Shown here: one piece after another, positions 20,725 to 30,516 of the stretch
Position numbering within the stretch: the first letter of the stretch is position 1
Layout: each line of letters begins with the position of its first letter
NCBI GenBank assembly: GCA_009859145.1
Contig: VRVR01000055.1
Span: 17,534-81,533 of the forward strand
DNA from: Andalucia godoyi
Taxonomy: Eukaryota > Discoba > Jakobea > Jakobida > Andaluciidae
Direction of reading: 5' to 3'
Length of the DNA: 64,000 nt
The notes under the pieces: generated by a model
Databases searched by the model: none
What the model saw: only the letters and a program-made list of their open reading frames with translations
What the model was told of the DNA's origin: nothing
Position numbers and translations under genes: made by a program

Positions 20725-23700
20725 ATGAACGGCTCTGGTAGGCAGGCCACGAACTCCCGTGTTGACTTCCGAGTGCTAAAGTTTCCCCCTGTCGCTGTTC
20801 GCGTTTGCGGTACTTCTATTTCCGAGGGCGATGGGCTCGTTGGTCCGTTGCGGTCGCTGTCAGTCGATAGTTCTTCCACTTCGGAAACGTGTCGTCAATC
20901 AGTTCGAAAAGACGATGCACATCCAGATGTGGATTCCGATTGGATGTTAGTCGATGTGACAGATGATGAGTGGAAACTGCAATGGAAATCCAATTTTGTC
21001 GAAGGAGGTCGATCGCTTTCCAGGTTTGCCCAGAAAATTGCGAAGAAGCTCACAGAGGATGAAGAGCTGTTTTGCGTAACTGTTGTGGGTTCTCCTCAAA
21101 TGAACACATTTGTCTGTGACAAGGCCCGCTCTTTGGATAGGGCTCAGACATGTATCCAAGAATCCTTGGAAGCTGTTCTGACAGTCGTTTTGTTGATTGC
21201 TGATCCAAACGATCGTGTGTCTGATTTGATACTTGACGAGACATATGCCGATGTTTCGAAGCACGTTCCTTCTTCGGTACCTGGTAATCCTGCAGATTAC
21301 CGTGCTGGATGGTCATCGTACATCCATAACCACTCGATTGTAATTGACACTCCGTCCGGGAAGTCAATGTCAGCGACCGACAACCGCCCCGTCCTTGTTT
21401 CCGCAAGTATTTTGGACGTTCAATGTTTGAGTGACACTGCCGGATCATCTGCGAGATGTTCTTGGGAATGGGAAAATGTTGGTGAATCTCGTGTGGATTC
21501 TTTATCATTCTCGCGTTCTACCTCCACAGACAGTGATGTCATTGATGAACTGTTTGCAACTGTTCATTGTGGGTTGCCAGGATTGTTCGGAACTCATTCG
21601 GAACGATTTCCTACGGGATTGTCATTCTTTTTTGGAGGATCTTGTGACACTTCAAGCGACCAGCAGAAAGCGATGGGTCTGCGTTTCAGTGGCGATGGTT
21701 GTTCGTTTGAGGTGGGATCTTTTATGATCATAACCTCTTCATCTTTGAATCGTGTTGTGAATCTGCACAATGGTTTTTCCGTGACTGTTGACTGGAATCA
21801 TCCACCAGGCTCGAAAGGCACGTTTCTGTCATCGACGGAAGCAACAGTGCAAAACTTGCTGCAGACATTACCGGTTGTTGAAGAAATTCGAAAGCACTCT
21901 TCAAAATTCACCCCTGTCTCTGGATTGAACATTAAGATGAGCGGTTATCAGGTTTTCGCTTCTGGACTTGTACAGCTACGATTCAGATTTGGTGATGCAC
22001 TGCTGCTCATTTTGTCGGTAGGACAAGCTGACACCGTGGTTCGATCCGTCATGCTTGAACTTCGACAAAAGATGCAGTCGTCGGATAAAGCCGGCAGTTA
22101 CCGCACCGTGCATGTCCTGGGCTGTCGTTCAATTCAATGGTCTTCGCAGCATGGTTTATTCATTCTTCCTCCGAAGAGCAATGGCCTGGAACATTCCACG
22201 GTTTCTTTCTCGTGTTCTTCTGTTCCACTCCAGAATCCATTCTTCCCGACAGATTCTTATGGCAGACTGTGTGTGGGTGCACACACCGAACCCGGTGACA
22301 ATTTATCCGCTGTATTGGATGGCTTCTGTGATTTTGCAAATGATGACAGCGGAGGTTTGGTTTCCTTTATCTCCCCCAATGGTGACCAGCTGATGAGCTA
22401 CAAGGGCAAATTACAGAATGGAAAAGTGCTAGACCATTCACAGGTGCTATGTACGAATTATCAAAATGGTCGACTGTTTTCTGGCGTCTTTGTCAACGAG
22501 GTTCCACACGGGATAGTGGAAATGCGAGACTTGACGAATCTTTCGTCTGATGGCTTGCGATTCGAGAATGGCAGAGATTGCGGTTCTGTGCCTCTTAGAG
22601 ACCAGTTTCACAGTTTCCTGGAGAACATTAAGCAAAAGTTTAGTACCGACCCGCACATCCATCATTTGGACAAGCCGTCTTTTGTTCTTCGCAATGGCGA
22701 AGCATTCTGCGTCTTTTCGCACGAGTGTCGTGTTTCTTCAACTGCTTCAAATATTTTCCGTGGTTGGACGCTTTCAGATGGAGTCGTTGCTGTCAAAATT
22801 TTTTCTGAAGCGCAGGGTCATAAGGATGCGACTGTGAATGGGCGCCTCCCCATCAGTTCAGACCCTGATAGTGGTATCGTTCGGTACATCCACACAGATT
22901 GCGTGCGGTCCTCTGAATGTTCTTTGCGTTCATCGGACGGGAAGCCTGCCTCTGCACTTGTTCTTGAATTGTGTGAGCCAGGTGATGCCGAGACTCACAT
23001 TGTAGCATTGCAGAACGAGATTTCTTCCGAAAAGTTCTTGTCGCATATTTTCGGACTTCTTCGAGGGTTGCATGGCATCCACAACTTGAGTATCGTCCAC
23101 CGAGACATCAAGCCGTCTAATGTTTTGTTTTCATCAGGACCTCTTGCTCGTCTTCGACTAGCCGATTTTGGTATTTCTGCCTTTTTACCGAGTGGCAAGA
23201 CAAGCAGGCTGCAAACAGCCCTCGATGGTGTCGGTACTGCTGGATGGTGTGCTCCTGAACAAGTATCCGATACGCTGCTCCACACAACACGGACGGATGT
23301 ATTCAGTTTTGGATGGACAATGCTCTTTCTGTGCATTGATCATGAACGTTGTTCAAAGTATCCCCGTCTCTGCAAGAACAGTTCTTTTTTGGCTCTGTCT
23401 CCATCCGATCGAATGGAGTTATTCCGAACTTCGCAGGGTCTTGAGGCATACCGAAAGGCTTTATCCGACGATATTGAAGGAATCAAGGCTGGTCGGATAC
23501 CTCTTCACATGGAGTCTGCACATGCTCAAAGCACCATGCAATACTTCTTCGCAGATCTCTTCAGTAGAATGGTGGATGTTGATCCCAAGAAACGGGATAC
23601 TTCAGCGTCATTGTTGCGACATCCTCTGTTCTGGTCTTGTACTGAAAGTTTGAATTTGGTGAAAGATGTTGTTGACGTCGTGCATGATTTGGCAATTACC

Positions 23701-24159
23701 CAACCACGCGCTCCCACGGGTTCAGAAGTCTTGGATGTGCTTTTGCAAAGGAGTTCCGCCGGCAAGAATTCCATTCTATCCTCTTCCTCCTTTGATGCCT
23801 GGGGTCCAAATTCCAATATGCTTATTCGTGGACAGTTGATAGATTCTGTTTTTGATGTTAGAGCCAAGAAGTTGCCGTCCACAGCCAACCTGACGATGTA
23901 TGCGGTCATGAAATTCTACAGAAACATTCTCACCCATTCAGATGCTTCGTCGGCGCTCTTCCTCCTCGGAACAAACAATGACTCTTTTCTGACGTACCGT
24001 TTGCTGTCTGCCGCGAAGAATGGATTGTTGTTTCATGACATTTGGAAGATATGTTTAGAAGCTTTCCGCAGAACATCGAAAAAGGATCGTACATCTCTGT
24101 CCAGAGAAGATGTTAACTCTCTGTGTATCTTAGAAAAATGCTTTGGAACACTAATGTAG
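20725..24159 (+). CDS. kinase-KEN protein (IRE1/RNase L-type C-terminus)
   Basis: 1,144 residues from a true ATG. Residues 1-540 are unrecognised; no signal peptide or clear TM segment is seen, unlike IRE1. Residues ~552-605 contain MORN-like strands (YKGKLQNGK; FSGVFVNEVPHGIVEM). The kinase domain follows: VAVK (K691), IVHRDIKPSN (D794, N799), DFG (814-816), APE (843-845). After the kinase comes LLRHPLFW (964-971), the usual kinase/KEN boundary of IRE1 and RNase L, then a KEN-like domain containing MKFYRNILTH, where R1066, N1067 and H1071 line up with the conserved R-N-x3-H of KEN nucleases. KEN domains are dimer-activated endoribonucleases: IRE1 splices one mRNA in the unfolded-protein response, RNase L cuts RNA in antiviral defence. 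The absence of a TM favours a soluble, RNase L-like use, but ankyrin repeats are missing. The C-terminal half of KEN is divergent. Confidence 0.82.
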   Translation: MNGSGRQATNSRVDFRVLKFPPVAVRVCGTSISEGDGLVGPLRSLSVDSSSTSETCRQSVRKDDAHPDVDSDWMLVDVTDDEWKLQWKSNFVEGGRSLSRFAQKIAKKLTEDEELFCVTVVGSPQMNTFVCDKARSLDRAQTCIQESLEAVLTVVLLIADPNDRVSDLILDETYADVSKHVPSSVPGNPADYRAGWSSYIHNHSIVIDTPSGKSMSATDNRPVLVSASILDVQCLSDTAGSSARCSWEWENVGESRVDSLSFSRSTSTDSDVIDELFATVHCGLPGLFGTHSERFPTGLSFFFGGSCDTSSDQQKAMGLRFSGDGCSFEVGSFMIITSSSLNRVVNLHNGFSVTVDWNHPPGSKGTFLSSTEATVQNLLQTLPVVEEIRKHSSKFTPVSGLNIKMSGYQVFASGLVQLRFRFGDALLLILSVGQADTVVRSVMLELRQKMQSSDKAGSYRTVHVLGCRSIQWSSQHGLFILPPKSNGLEHSTVSFSCSSVPLQNPFFPTDSYGRLCVGAHTEPGDNLSAVLDGFCDFANDDSGGLVSFISPNGDQLMSYKGKLQNGKVLDHSQVLCTNYQNGRLFSGVFVNEVPHGIVEMRDLTNLSSDGLRFENGRDCGSVPLRDQFHSFLENIKQKFSTDPHIHHLDKPSFVLRNGEAFCVFSHECRVSSTASNIFRGWTLSDGVVAVKIFSEAQGHKDATVNGRLPISSDPDSGIVRYIHTDCVRSSECSLRSSDGKPASALVLELCEPGDAETHIVALQNEISSEKFLSHIFGLLRGLHGIHNLSIVHRDIKPSNVLFSSGPLARLRLADFGISAFLPSGKTSRLQTALDGVGTAGWCAPEQVSDTLLHTTRTDVFSFGWTMLFLCIDHERCSKYPRLCKNSSFLALSPSDRMELFRTSQGLEAYRKALSDDIEGIKAGRIPLHMESAHAQSTMQYFFADLFSRMVDVDPKKRDTSASLLRHPLFWSCTESLNLVKDVVDVVHDLAITQPRAPTGSEVLDVLLQRSSAGKNSILSSSSFDAWGPNSNMLIRGQLIDSVFDVRAKKLPSTANLTMYAVMKFYRNILTHSDASSALFLLGTNNDSFLTYRLLSAAKNGLLFHDIWKICLEAFRRTSKKDRTSLSREDVNSLCILEKCFGTLM

Positions 24160-24503
24160 GTCTCTGAATATTGTCAAATGAATGGCCATGTTTCCCTTTT
24201 CGAAGCGGACTTTTGACCATGATTCAAGCCTTTCCGACTGCGGGTGTCAGTGGACGATTGTGTCAATGAATTGTCCATGCGTATCCAGAAGTACAGTGTT
24301 GTTGTCGATCCTCATAAATAATATTTACCTTTTTTTCTGCGCATGATCTCTCGCTCAAAAACCACATCGACACAAGCAAAAGAAGAAAACAAGCAAATTG
24401 GAACGCAAAGTAAGTGACTTGCAAATGCTTGCCAGTGATCCATACTGTCTTCAATGCTACATCAGGCGTGCACCAACCCCATCCTTGTCGTTTGGGCTGT
24501 TCT

Positions 24504-25230
24504 GAAGAGCAGCACATGACCAACAATCAAGAATTCAAGATGTTCCTCTCGCTTCGACTTTCGAGCATCTGGCGCAGTTTTCGCTGTACGATGCAGTGAA
24601 CTGTTCCGACGCATCGAACATCCCACCGTGCAGTCGCAAAGTTTGCTATGGAAATGGCGTGTTCCAGGTGATCGACGCACTTCTCGACATGTCCTGCGTA
24701 TGCTATGCCTTCGATGCCAAGGGATGCTGGGCAGGAGAGTACTGCGAGCTGGCTGCGACCCCGCGTCCAACTGCAGACAGTGTGTCCGGTGTGAAGACTG
24801 GGTAAGCATCAAGGGTGTAGTCCAGCAGCTGGTTGACTCTGTACAGATGCCTTCGTCGAACGCTTGAGCGGCAACCACCGGAGAATCCAAGCAACTGGGC
24901 GCAGTCCGCTCCAAGTTCTGCATCTTGTCGGCATCCCGCATGGCCGCGTACCAAGGTTCCGGATTCGACTTCACCTGTCGACTGACTACAGTCCACTGCC
25001 AGTGGACCTTGCAATCCTCGAGCAGCGGCTCTAATCTGACGATTGTCTGCGAGTCTCTTTGCTGGATCCTGCCGTAGTTCTAGCACAATTTGTCCGAAAT
25101 GCTGTTGGCGGGGGTGTCTGCTTTCGTTGACTTCATGTCATTGAAGAAGGTGAAGGGAAACCCCGTTCCCCATTTCATTCACTTCAGCATCATTCCAAAT
25201 GCGTATCCGAGGCATTATAGCTGATTTCAT
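24504..25230 (+). pseudogene. decayed extracellular cysteine-rich gene
   Basis: Protein-like segments in shifting frames: 24504-24805 holds an EGF-like cysteine pattern (CSRKVCYGNG ... CVCYAFDAKGCW ... YCE). After a frame change, 24800-25080 reads through an internal TGA (about 24867) into a second Cys-containing segment (GSGFDFTCRLTTVHCQW). A third short stretch runs to about 25220. No ATG-started ORF links them. A GTAAGC...TACAG interval at about 24802-24846 could be a tiny intron, but joining there does not restore a long frame. Most simply, this is the wreck of a secreted or membrane protein gene. Confidence 0.4.
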
Positions 25231-25934
25231 CAGCCCTTTTCTGTTGTGATCGTTTGATGGGAGCGAGAGATCGTCCCGTTGGGATGGGTTCATCGTAAAA
25301 TCCATTATTCAATGGAGATTCGTCCGCAAGGAGCTTGTAAATGTTGTCAACATTTCATCCATGATGCAATGAAGGCAACAGAGGGCCTTTGTTGCGTTCT
25401 GATGTCTGACGACCATGCATCCATATTGAGAAGTTTTATTGCTGCAAGTTTGTTCTTGGATTTGTCACTGTGAACATCACGCTAAACAAGAAGCTAGCCA
25501 TCCGATTGTTAGTGCGAATTTGAATTATGATGCCGGAGGTCGTGAACTTCGACGAAACGGGGGTTCAGGGAGACCAAGAATCGAAGATCCGCTTTCTGGC
25601 GCCCTCGAAGGACTAGGAGGAGCGTCCACCGAAAGGTCATTCCTCAACGCAAACACGCCACTATGATCAACTCTCTATCAGCAGGAAGAGCAAAGACGCC
25701 AACAGGAAAAGGCGAAAAGCGAGAGGACAGCAAAGTGAATGAAGACGAGCGTTGCAACTGATGTCCGAAGCTCCATTCCTGGCATCCAGCAAACTTAAGA
25801 ATGACCGGTAAGGTTAAGTATGGTTACAATAAGCGAAGATGCACACAAATGGGTTCTTTAATCATGACTGAGCGAAACGTGCTCAGACCTGGAGAACACA
25901 CGTTCGTGGAATACTTGGAAGATCTTCAAAATGC
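25231..25934. other. intergenic, no gene recognised
   Basis: Short frames only (for example 25279-25473), without recognisable domains. The 3' end of nuclease-kinase gene A begins at 25935. Confidence 0.35.
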
Positions 25935-27998
25935 TCAAACCGGGTTGTTTTGATCACCAGCAGTTTCAAAGAACTCTCGCACGCGTCTAACCAGCCGATC
26001 ACTCGCGCTGCTCCGGTTCTCCAGCTCAAACAGACTGGGGAACTCGTGATGCAGTCGTTGCAAAAAGGAACGCAGAGGTCGCCGCTCCTCCGTGTCCAGC
26101 GCAGGAATCGGAAGAGAAGGATTCAGCACATCGTTCAAAATGCCTGATCGAATTTCAAACAGTTCATCTTTGTTGTGCAGCCGAGTATGTGATTCTAGAG
26201 TTGATTCCTTCAAATAGATGGCCACCGGCGGCAGCCACGAGAGAATATCACCGATTGCCAGGTACACCGTCGTGAGCACAGCTTGCTGCAGACACACTTG
26301 GAGCCGTTGTCCATCGGACAGAACTACCAACGACGCCACTGCATCCAGCCAATCGGGAGAGAAGGCCGCGTGGTAGTGAAACTCTTTTTTGTCACGCTTC
26401 TGGATAAAGGACGCACCGCCCCAGTCAATCAAGCATATGGGAAACTGAAAGTCGCTTTGCATCTCCTCTAACAGCACCACATTTTGCGGACAAATGTCCA
26501 TGTGGTAGATGCCACGGTCATCGCACTGCAAGACAATGCTCATCAATTGTTGAAGAAGTTCCGTGCAAAAAGCGAGGGAGCGGTTCGGATAGCACGATGC
26601 AAGCGGCAACGGCACTCCTACAGGCGCAGTGCACAGAATAGCTCCTTGATCGGACTGTTCAGAATGCAAGAGAGTGGGGACCCAGAAGCGATGACGGCCC
26701 CAGTCGATTCTGGAAAGCTCCTGCAGTGCCCCAAGTTCGGTTGTCCACTCCGCGAGCCTCGATACCGGAAAACACTTCGCAACAATAGAGTTCGTCGCAT
26801 CAAGAGTCCCAGTTGCTAGTTCCACAGCATTCATCTTCCCGATGCCATGGACCGGGGCACGCTGCAGCATTCCAGTCAGCTCCAGTCTCGGTGAAACAGA
26901 GAGTGAGCGCACGATTCCAGAGGACAAGGCAGAAATAACTGGAGGCGGCGTGCCATTCCACCCACACAAGGCATGTGGATCGCTGGACAACAAGAAGCAA
27001 AGCCCCTTCATACCGTCCTCGTGAAGTGCAATGGGTTCAGTTTCCAGCAGTTCATAGTCCCATCCAAACTCGGAATCGAAAATGCGCAAGCACAGAAACA
27101 CAATAAATTTCCGGTTGCACGCAAAGCCCCAACACACACGTCGAGAAATACCGGATTCCTGAACAATGTGCGCAAACCGCTGATACACTTGCTGGGTAGC
27201 CTCGGAGAGCTTTGACTTTTTGGTACCGTCGAGTCGATCGGATCCTTTGAGTTCCCCGGCAATGCTTGCTCCCGAGTACATGGGACACCGAAGAGCGAGA
27301 CGACCGATGCAAAGCAGCAAATCCACCCTTTGGTTCTGTCCGTAGAGGCCACTCCGCGAGAAATCCACGAGATGCATGTCGCCGTGCTTGGAGAGGAATC
27401 GTGTGATGAACAACCGGAACTGGACTTGCAGGAGCGGCTCAGGACAAGAGTCCAAAGGAAGCGTTCCCACCGTCTCGTTCCACATTGCCTGGAAATCCTC
27501 CCAGAACGGGAGATTGGAAGAAATGGAGGGGAAAAGATCGTCAAACGAAGATCTCGTGGCATACAAATTGGTGGTGCCGCTGCGCGACGACGACCCCAAC
27601 GCCAGCAAATCCTGCGACAGCTTGGAGAGGAAATACTTGATATCGGATACCTTCGCCACCTCTTCGGCAGCAAGTCTTCCTTGATGCTCCGCCTCTTTCT
27701 CTTGTCTCTCACGATCAAGGGCTATTTGTGTCGACTCTTTCTCCTGTCTTTCTCTCTCTTTCTCAAGGCGTTCATGTTCAGCGGCTGCTTCAACAATTTC
27801 CTTCGCTTTCCTTTCATGTTCAGCGACTGCTTCAGCAATTTCCTTCGCCTTCCTTTCATGTTCAGCGGATGCTTCAGCAATTTCCTTCGCCTTCAAAGCG
27901 TGTTCAGCGACTGCTTCAGCAGCCTCCTTTGCCTGCTTCAACTGCTCGAATTGCTTCAGCAGCTCCTGAATCTTGTCATTTGGATCGGACGAACTCAT
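25935..27998 (-). CDS. coiled coil-nuclease-kinase family protein, copy A
   Basis: 687 residues; the MSSS start is shared with copies B and D. Residues 8-120 are a charged coiled coil with an internal repeat. Residues ~120-310 resemble a PD-(D/E)XK nuclease: D226 in RVDLLLC, E249-L-K251 in GELKG, Q270 ahead of VYQRFAH. Residues ~370-600 resemble a protein kinase: VAKCF (K408), YHMDICPQN (D501, N506) and LIDWGG (D525) replacing DFG. This nuclease-plus-kinase order recalls Crinkler/CR-type effectors of eukaryotes, proposed to act on host or competitor nuclei, but the usual Crinkler N-terminal header is not seen. Role (effector, self-defence or genome conflict) is unknown. All predicted catalytic residues are present. 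Head-to-head with copy B. Confidence 0.78.
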   Translation of the reverse strand: MSSSDPNDKIQELLKQFEQLKQAKEAAEAVAEHALKAKEIAEASAEHERKAKEIAEAVAEHERKAKEIVEAAAEHERLEKERERQEKESTQIALDRERQEKEAEHQGRLAAEEVAKVSDIKYFLSKLSQDLLALGSSSRSGTTNLYATRSSFDDLFPSISSNLPFWEDFQAMWNETVGTLPLDSCPEPLLQVQFRLFITRFLSKHGDMHLVDFSRSGLYGQNQRVDLLLCIGRLALRCPMYSGASIAGELKGSDRLDGTKKSKLSEATQQVYQRFAHIVQESGISRRVCWGFACNRKFIVFLCLRIFDSEFGWDYELLETEPIALHEDGMKGLCFLLSSDPHALCGWNGTPPPVISALSSGIVRSLSVSPRLELTGMLQRAPVHGIGKMNAVELATGTLDATNSIVAKCFPVSRLAEWTTELGALQELSRIDWGRHRFWVPTLLHSEQSDQGAILCTAPVGVPLPLASCYPNRSLAFCTELLQQLMSIVLQCDDRGIYHMDICPQNVVLLEEMQSDFQFPICLIDWGGASFIQKRDKKEFHYHAAFSPDWLDAVASLVVLSDGQRLQVCLQQAVLTTVYLAIGDILSWLPPVAIYLKESTLESHTRLHNKDELFEIRSGILNDVLNPSLPIPALDTEERRPLRSFLQRLHHEFPSLFELENRSSASDRLVRRVREFFETAGDQNNPV
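27753..27920 (-). repeat. 42-bp tandem repeat, four units, in copy A coiled coil
   Basis: Four consecutive 14-codon units (AEAVAEHALKAKEI and variants) occupy residues 27-82. Copies B, D and F have at most one comparable unit, so the array expanded in copy A. A 14-residue period is two heptads, so each unit extends the coiled coil without breaking it. Confidence 0.8.
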
Positions 27999-28125
27999 GG
28001 GTCAATACAGAAGTGAAGTGAAATGAAAATAAAAATAAAATAAAGAATGTGAATACACATAGAAAGAAAGAAAGAAAGAAGAGGAAGAGAAGGGGAGAAA
28101 ATGTAAACGGGAAAAAACAGCTCAA

Positions 28126-28188
28126 GCGCAGGGTTTTTCTGACTGCTCAAATGGTACGAGTACCGAAATATCTATACTCGTGGTGGTG
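28126..28188 (-). promoter_or_regulatory. conserved upstream block of copy A
   Basis: Starts about 128 bp upstream of copy A's ATG. By eye 53 of 63 positions match the block at 37007-37069 upstream of copy D at nearly the same distance, including an uninterrupted CATTTGAGCAGTCAGAAAAA core. The downstream leaders also match (a TTCTATGTGTATTCACATTC stretch is identical). Confidence 0.65.
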
Positions 28189-28195
28189 AATAGCT

Positions 28196-28219
28196 ATTCA
28201 CTGATTCGAATCAGTGAAT
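28196..28219. promoter_or_regulatory. perfect 24-bp palindrome between copies A and B
   Basis: Two 12-bp arms, ATTCACTGATTC and its exact reverse complement, abut without spacer. It lies between the two divergent ATGs (198 bp from A, 158 bp from B). Such symmetry fits a homodimeric regulator's binding site or a cruciform; no protein is identified. Confidence 0.6.
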
Positions 28220-28376
28220 TCCAGTACTCATGGGAAAATCACGAGTTCGGGGATTTTCGATCTTACCAGATTTTTCTCCGAATTCCCTCCTTTCCCGTCT
28301 GAATTCTCTTTTTCCCGTTTCTTCTTCTTTCTTCTTTTTCTTATTCCAATTCCTTCTTTCATTCATCACCCCAGCC

Positions 28377-30278
28377 ATGAGTTCGTCCGGTTCAGATGAT
28401 GTGGTTCAGAAGCTGCTCAGGCAAATCGAGCAGTTAAATCGTGAAAATGAGAGAGAGCGGCAAGAAAAGGAAATCGCGCAGGCTGCCGTTGAACACGAGC
28501 GCCTGGAAAAAGAGAAGGAACGACAAGAGAAAGAAGCGGAACATCAAAAAAGACTTGTTGCCGAAGAACATGCGAAGAAATCAGATGTGCAACTCTTTCT
28601 CTCCAAATTGTCGCAGGATTTACTGGCTATTGCGTCATCGTCGCGCAGCTACACCACAAACTTGTCTGCCACAGACGCCTCGTTTGAAGATTTGTTTCCG
28701 TCTCTCAACGACTGTCCGAACTGGAACGATTTTCAGGCGCTTTGGCAAGCAACAGTGGAGAAGCTGCCTTCCGAGTCATGTCCCGAGCCACTGTTGCAGG
28801 AGCAATTCCGTGTGCTCATTACGCGATTCCTTTCGCAGCACGGCGACATGCACCTGGTGGATTTCTCGCGCAGTGGATTGTATGGATTGAACCAAAAGGT
28901 GGACTTGCTATTCTGCCGGGGCCGACAAGCCCAGCGCCTGCCCACGTACTTTGAATCGTGCCTCGTCGGCGAACTCAAAGCGTCCGGCCAGGTCGAGGAT
29001 GCCGACGATTCGAAACTTTCCGACGCCGTCCTGCAGGTGTACCAACGATTCGCACACATTGTTCAAGAATCGGGTGTTCGTCGGCGCGAATGCTGGGGGT
29101 TTGCGTGCAACCGCACGACAATCGTGTTTCTGTCGTTGCGCATTTCTGATTTAGAGTCTGAGTGGGACTACCAGTTGCTACAGACCCCGCCGATGGCGCT
29201 TAAAGATGACGGGTTGAAGGGACTATGCTTCTTGTTGTCCAGTGAATCGCATGCCTTGTGTGCGTGGAATGGCGCAGCGCCACCTGTTGTGTCCACCTTG
29301 TCTTCTGAAATTGTGAGTTCACTGTCCGTTTCACCGAGACTGGAATTGACCGGGATGCTGCAGCGTGCACCCGTTCATGGCATCGGCCAGATGGATGCCG
29401 TGGAACTGGCAACTGCGACTCTTGATGCGACGACCTCTGCTGTTGTCAAGTGCTTTCCGGCATCGAAGAAAGCAGAATGGACGACCGAACGTGGAGCACT
29501 GCAGGAACTCTCGAAAATTGACTGGAGTGATCACCGTTTCTGGGTGCCCACTCTTTTGCGTTCCGAACAGTCTGAGCGTGGCGCCATTCTGTGCACAGCT
29601 CCAGTAGGAGTGCCGTTGCCGCTTGCGTCGTGTTATCTGGGCCGTGCTCTCATTTTCTGTTCAGAACTTCTGCAGCAATTGATGAGCATTGTATTGCAAT
29701 GTCATGACCATGGCGTGCATCACATGGACATCTGTCCGCAGAATGTAGTGTTGCTGGAGGAGGTGCAAACTTCCTTTCTGTTTCCAGTATGTCTGATTGA
29801 CTGGGGTGGCGCATCGTTTATGCAAAAGCGTGACAAAAAAGATTTTCACTACCATGCCGCTTTCTCGCCGGATTGGTTGGACCCCATGCGTTCGCTGGCG
29901 AATCTGACGGATGGACAACGGCTCCAAGTGTGTTTGCAGCAGACTGTGCTCACAGTGTTGTACCTGGCAATTGGTGACGTCCTCTCGTGGCTGCCGCCGG
30001 TGGCCATTTTCCTGGATGAATCAACCCATCGAGAAAAGCATACTCGGATGCACAACAAATCCGCCTTGTTTCGAATCCGAGCGCGTATTCTGAACGATGT
30101 GCTGAACCCATCCCTTTCGATCCCTGCGCTGGACACGGATGATCGACGGCCTGTGCGTTCCTTTTTGCAAAGACTGCACCATGAGTTCCCGAGTCTATTT
30201 GAGTTGAAGAAACGAAGCAGCGCGAATGCTTTGCTCGTTGGACGCATTCCAGAGATTTGTGCGACGTTTCGAGGATGA
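28377..30278 (+). CDS. coiled coil-nuclease-kinase family protein, copy B
   Basis: 633 residues from the ATG at 28377, chosen because MSSS matches copies A and D; the frame is open upstream from 28230, but that part is the pyrimidine-rich leader. Coiled coil ~10-70; nuclease-like domain with D176 (QKVDLLF), E199-L-K201 and Q220; kinase-like domain with K358 (VVKCF), HMDICPQN (D451, N456) and LIDWGG (D475). After the coiled coil it is collinear with copy A with almost no gaps. All predicted catalytic residues are intact. The kinase glycine loop is not obvious, as in the other copies. Divergent from copy A, about 380 bp between ATGs. Confidence 0.78.
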   Translation: MSSSGSDDVVQKLLRQIEQLNRENERERQEKEIAQAAVEHERLEKEKERQEKEAEHQKRLVAEEHAKKSDVQLFLSKLSQDLLAIASSSRSYTTNLSATDASFEDLFPSLNDCPNWNDFQALWQATVEKLPSESCPEPLLQEQFRVLITRFLSQHGDMHLVDFSRSGLYGLNQKVDLLFCRGRQAQRLPTYFESCLVGELKASGQVEDADDSKLSDAVLQVYQRFAHIVQESGVRRRECWGFACNRTTIVFLSLRISDLESEWDYQLLQTPPMALKDDGLKGLCFLLSSESHALCAWNGAAPPVVSTLSSEIVSSLSVSPRLELTGMLQRAPVHGIGQMDAVELATATLDATTSAVVKCFPASKKAEWTTERGALQELSKIDWSDHRFWVPTLLRSEQSERGAILCTAPVGVPLPLASCYLGRALIFCSELLQQLMSIVLQCHDHGVHHMDICPQNVVLLEEVQTSFLFPVCLIDWGGASFMQKRDKKDFHYHAAFSPDWLDPMRSLANLTDGQRLQVCLQQTVLTVLYLAIGDVLSWLPPVAIFLDESTHREKHTRMHNKSALFRIRARILNDVLNPSLSIPALDTDDRRPVRSFLQRLHHEFPSLFELKKRSSANALLVGRIPEICATFRG

Positions 30279-30516
30279 AGCACTTGGATCTGGAAATTCG
30301 GCAAACGCAGCGTGGGACACCGATGAGAACGAAGATCGTGAATCCATTTCAACCGGGTTCTCGAATTGTTGATGATTGCTTTCATTGTTTCTTTGAACTG
30401 ATGATCTTTCTCCAGCACGGGTGTGTCTCAGGGAACAAGACCTTGCAGTCAGAAATGCTTGGAGGTCCTGCAATTCAACACCTCGAAGACCGCGAAAGTC
30501 AATGTAGGTACCATCG

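Noticed and set aside
28230-28376. Longer N-terminus for copy B
   Set aside because: The sequence is the pyrimidine-rich leader; MSSS at 28377 matches copies A and D.
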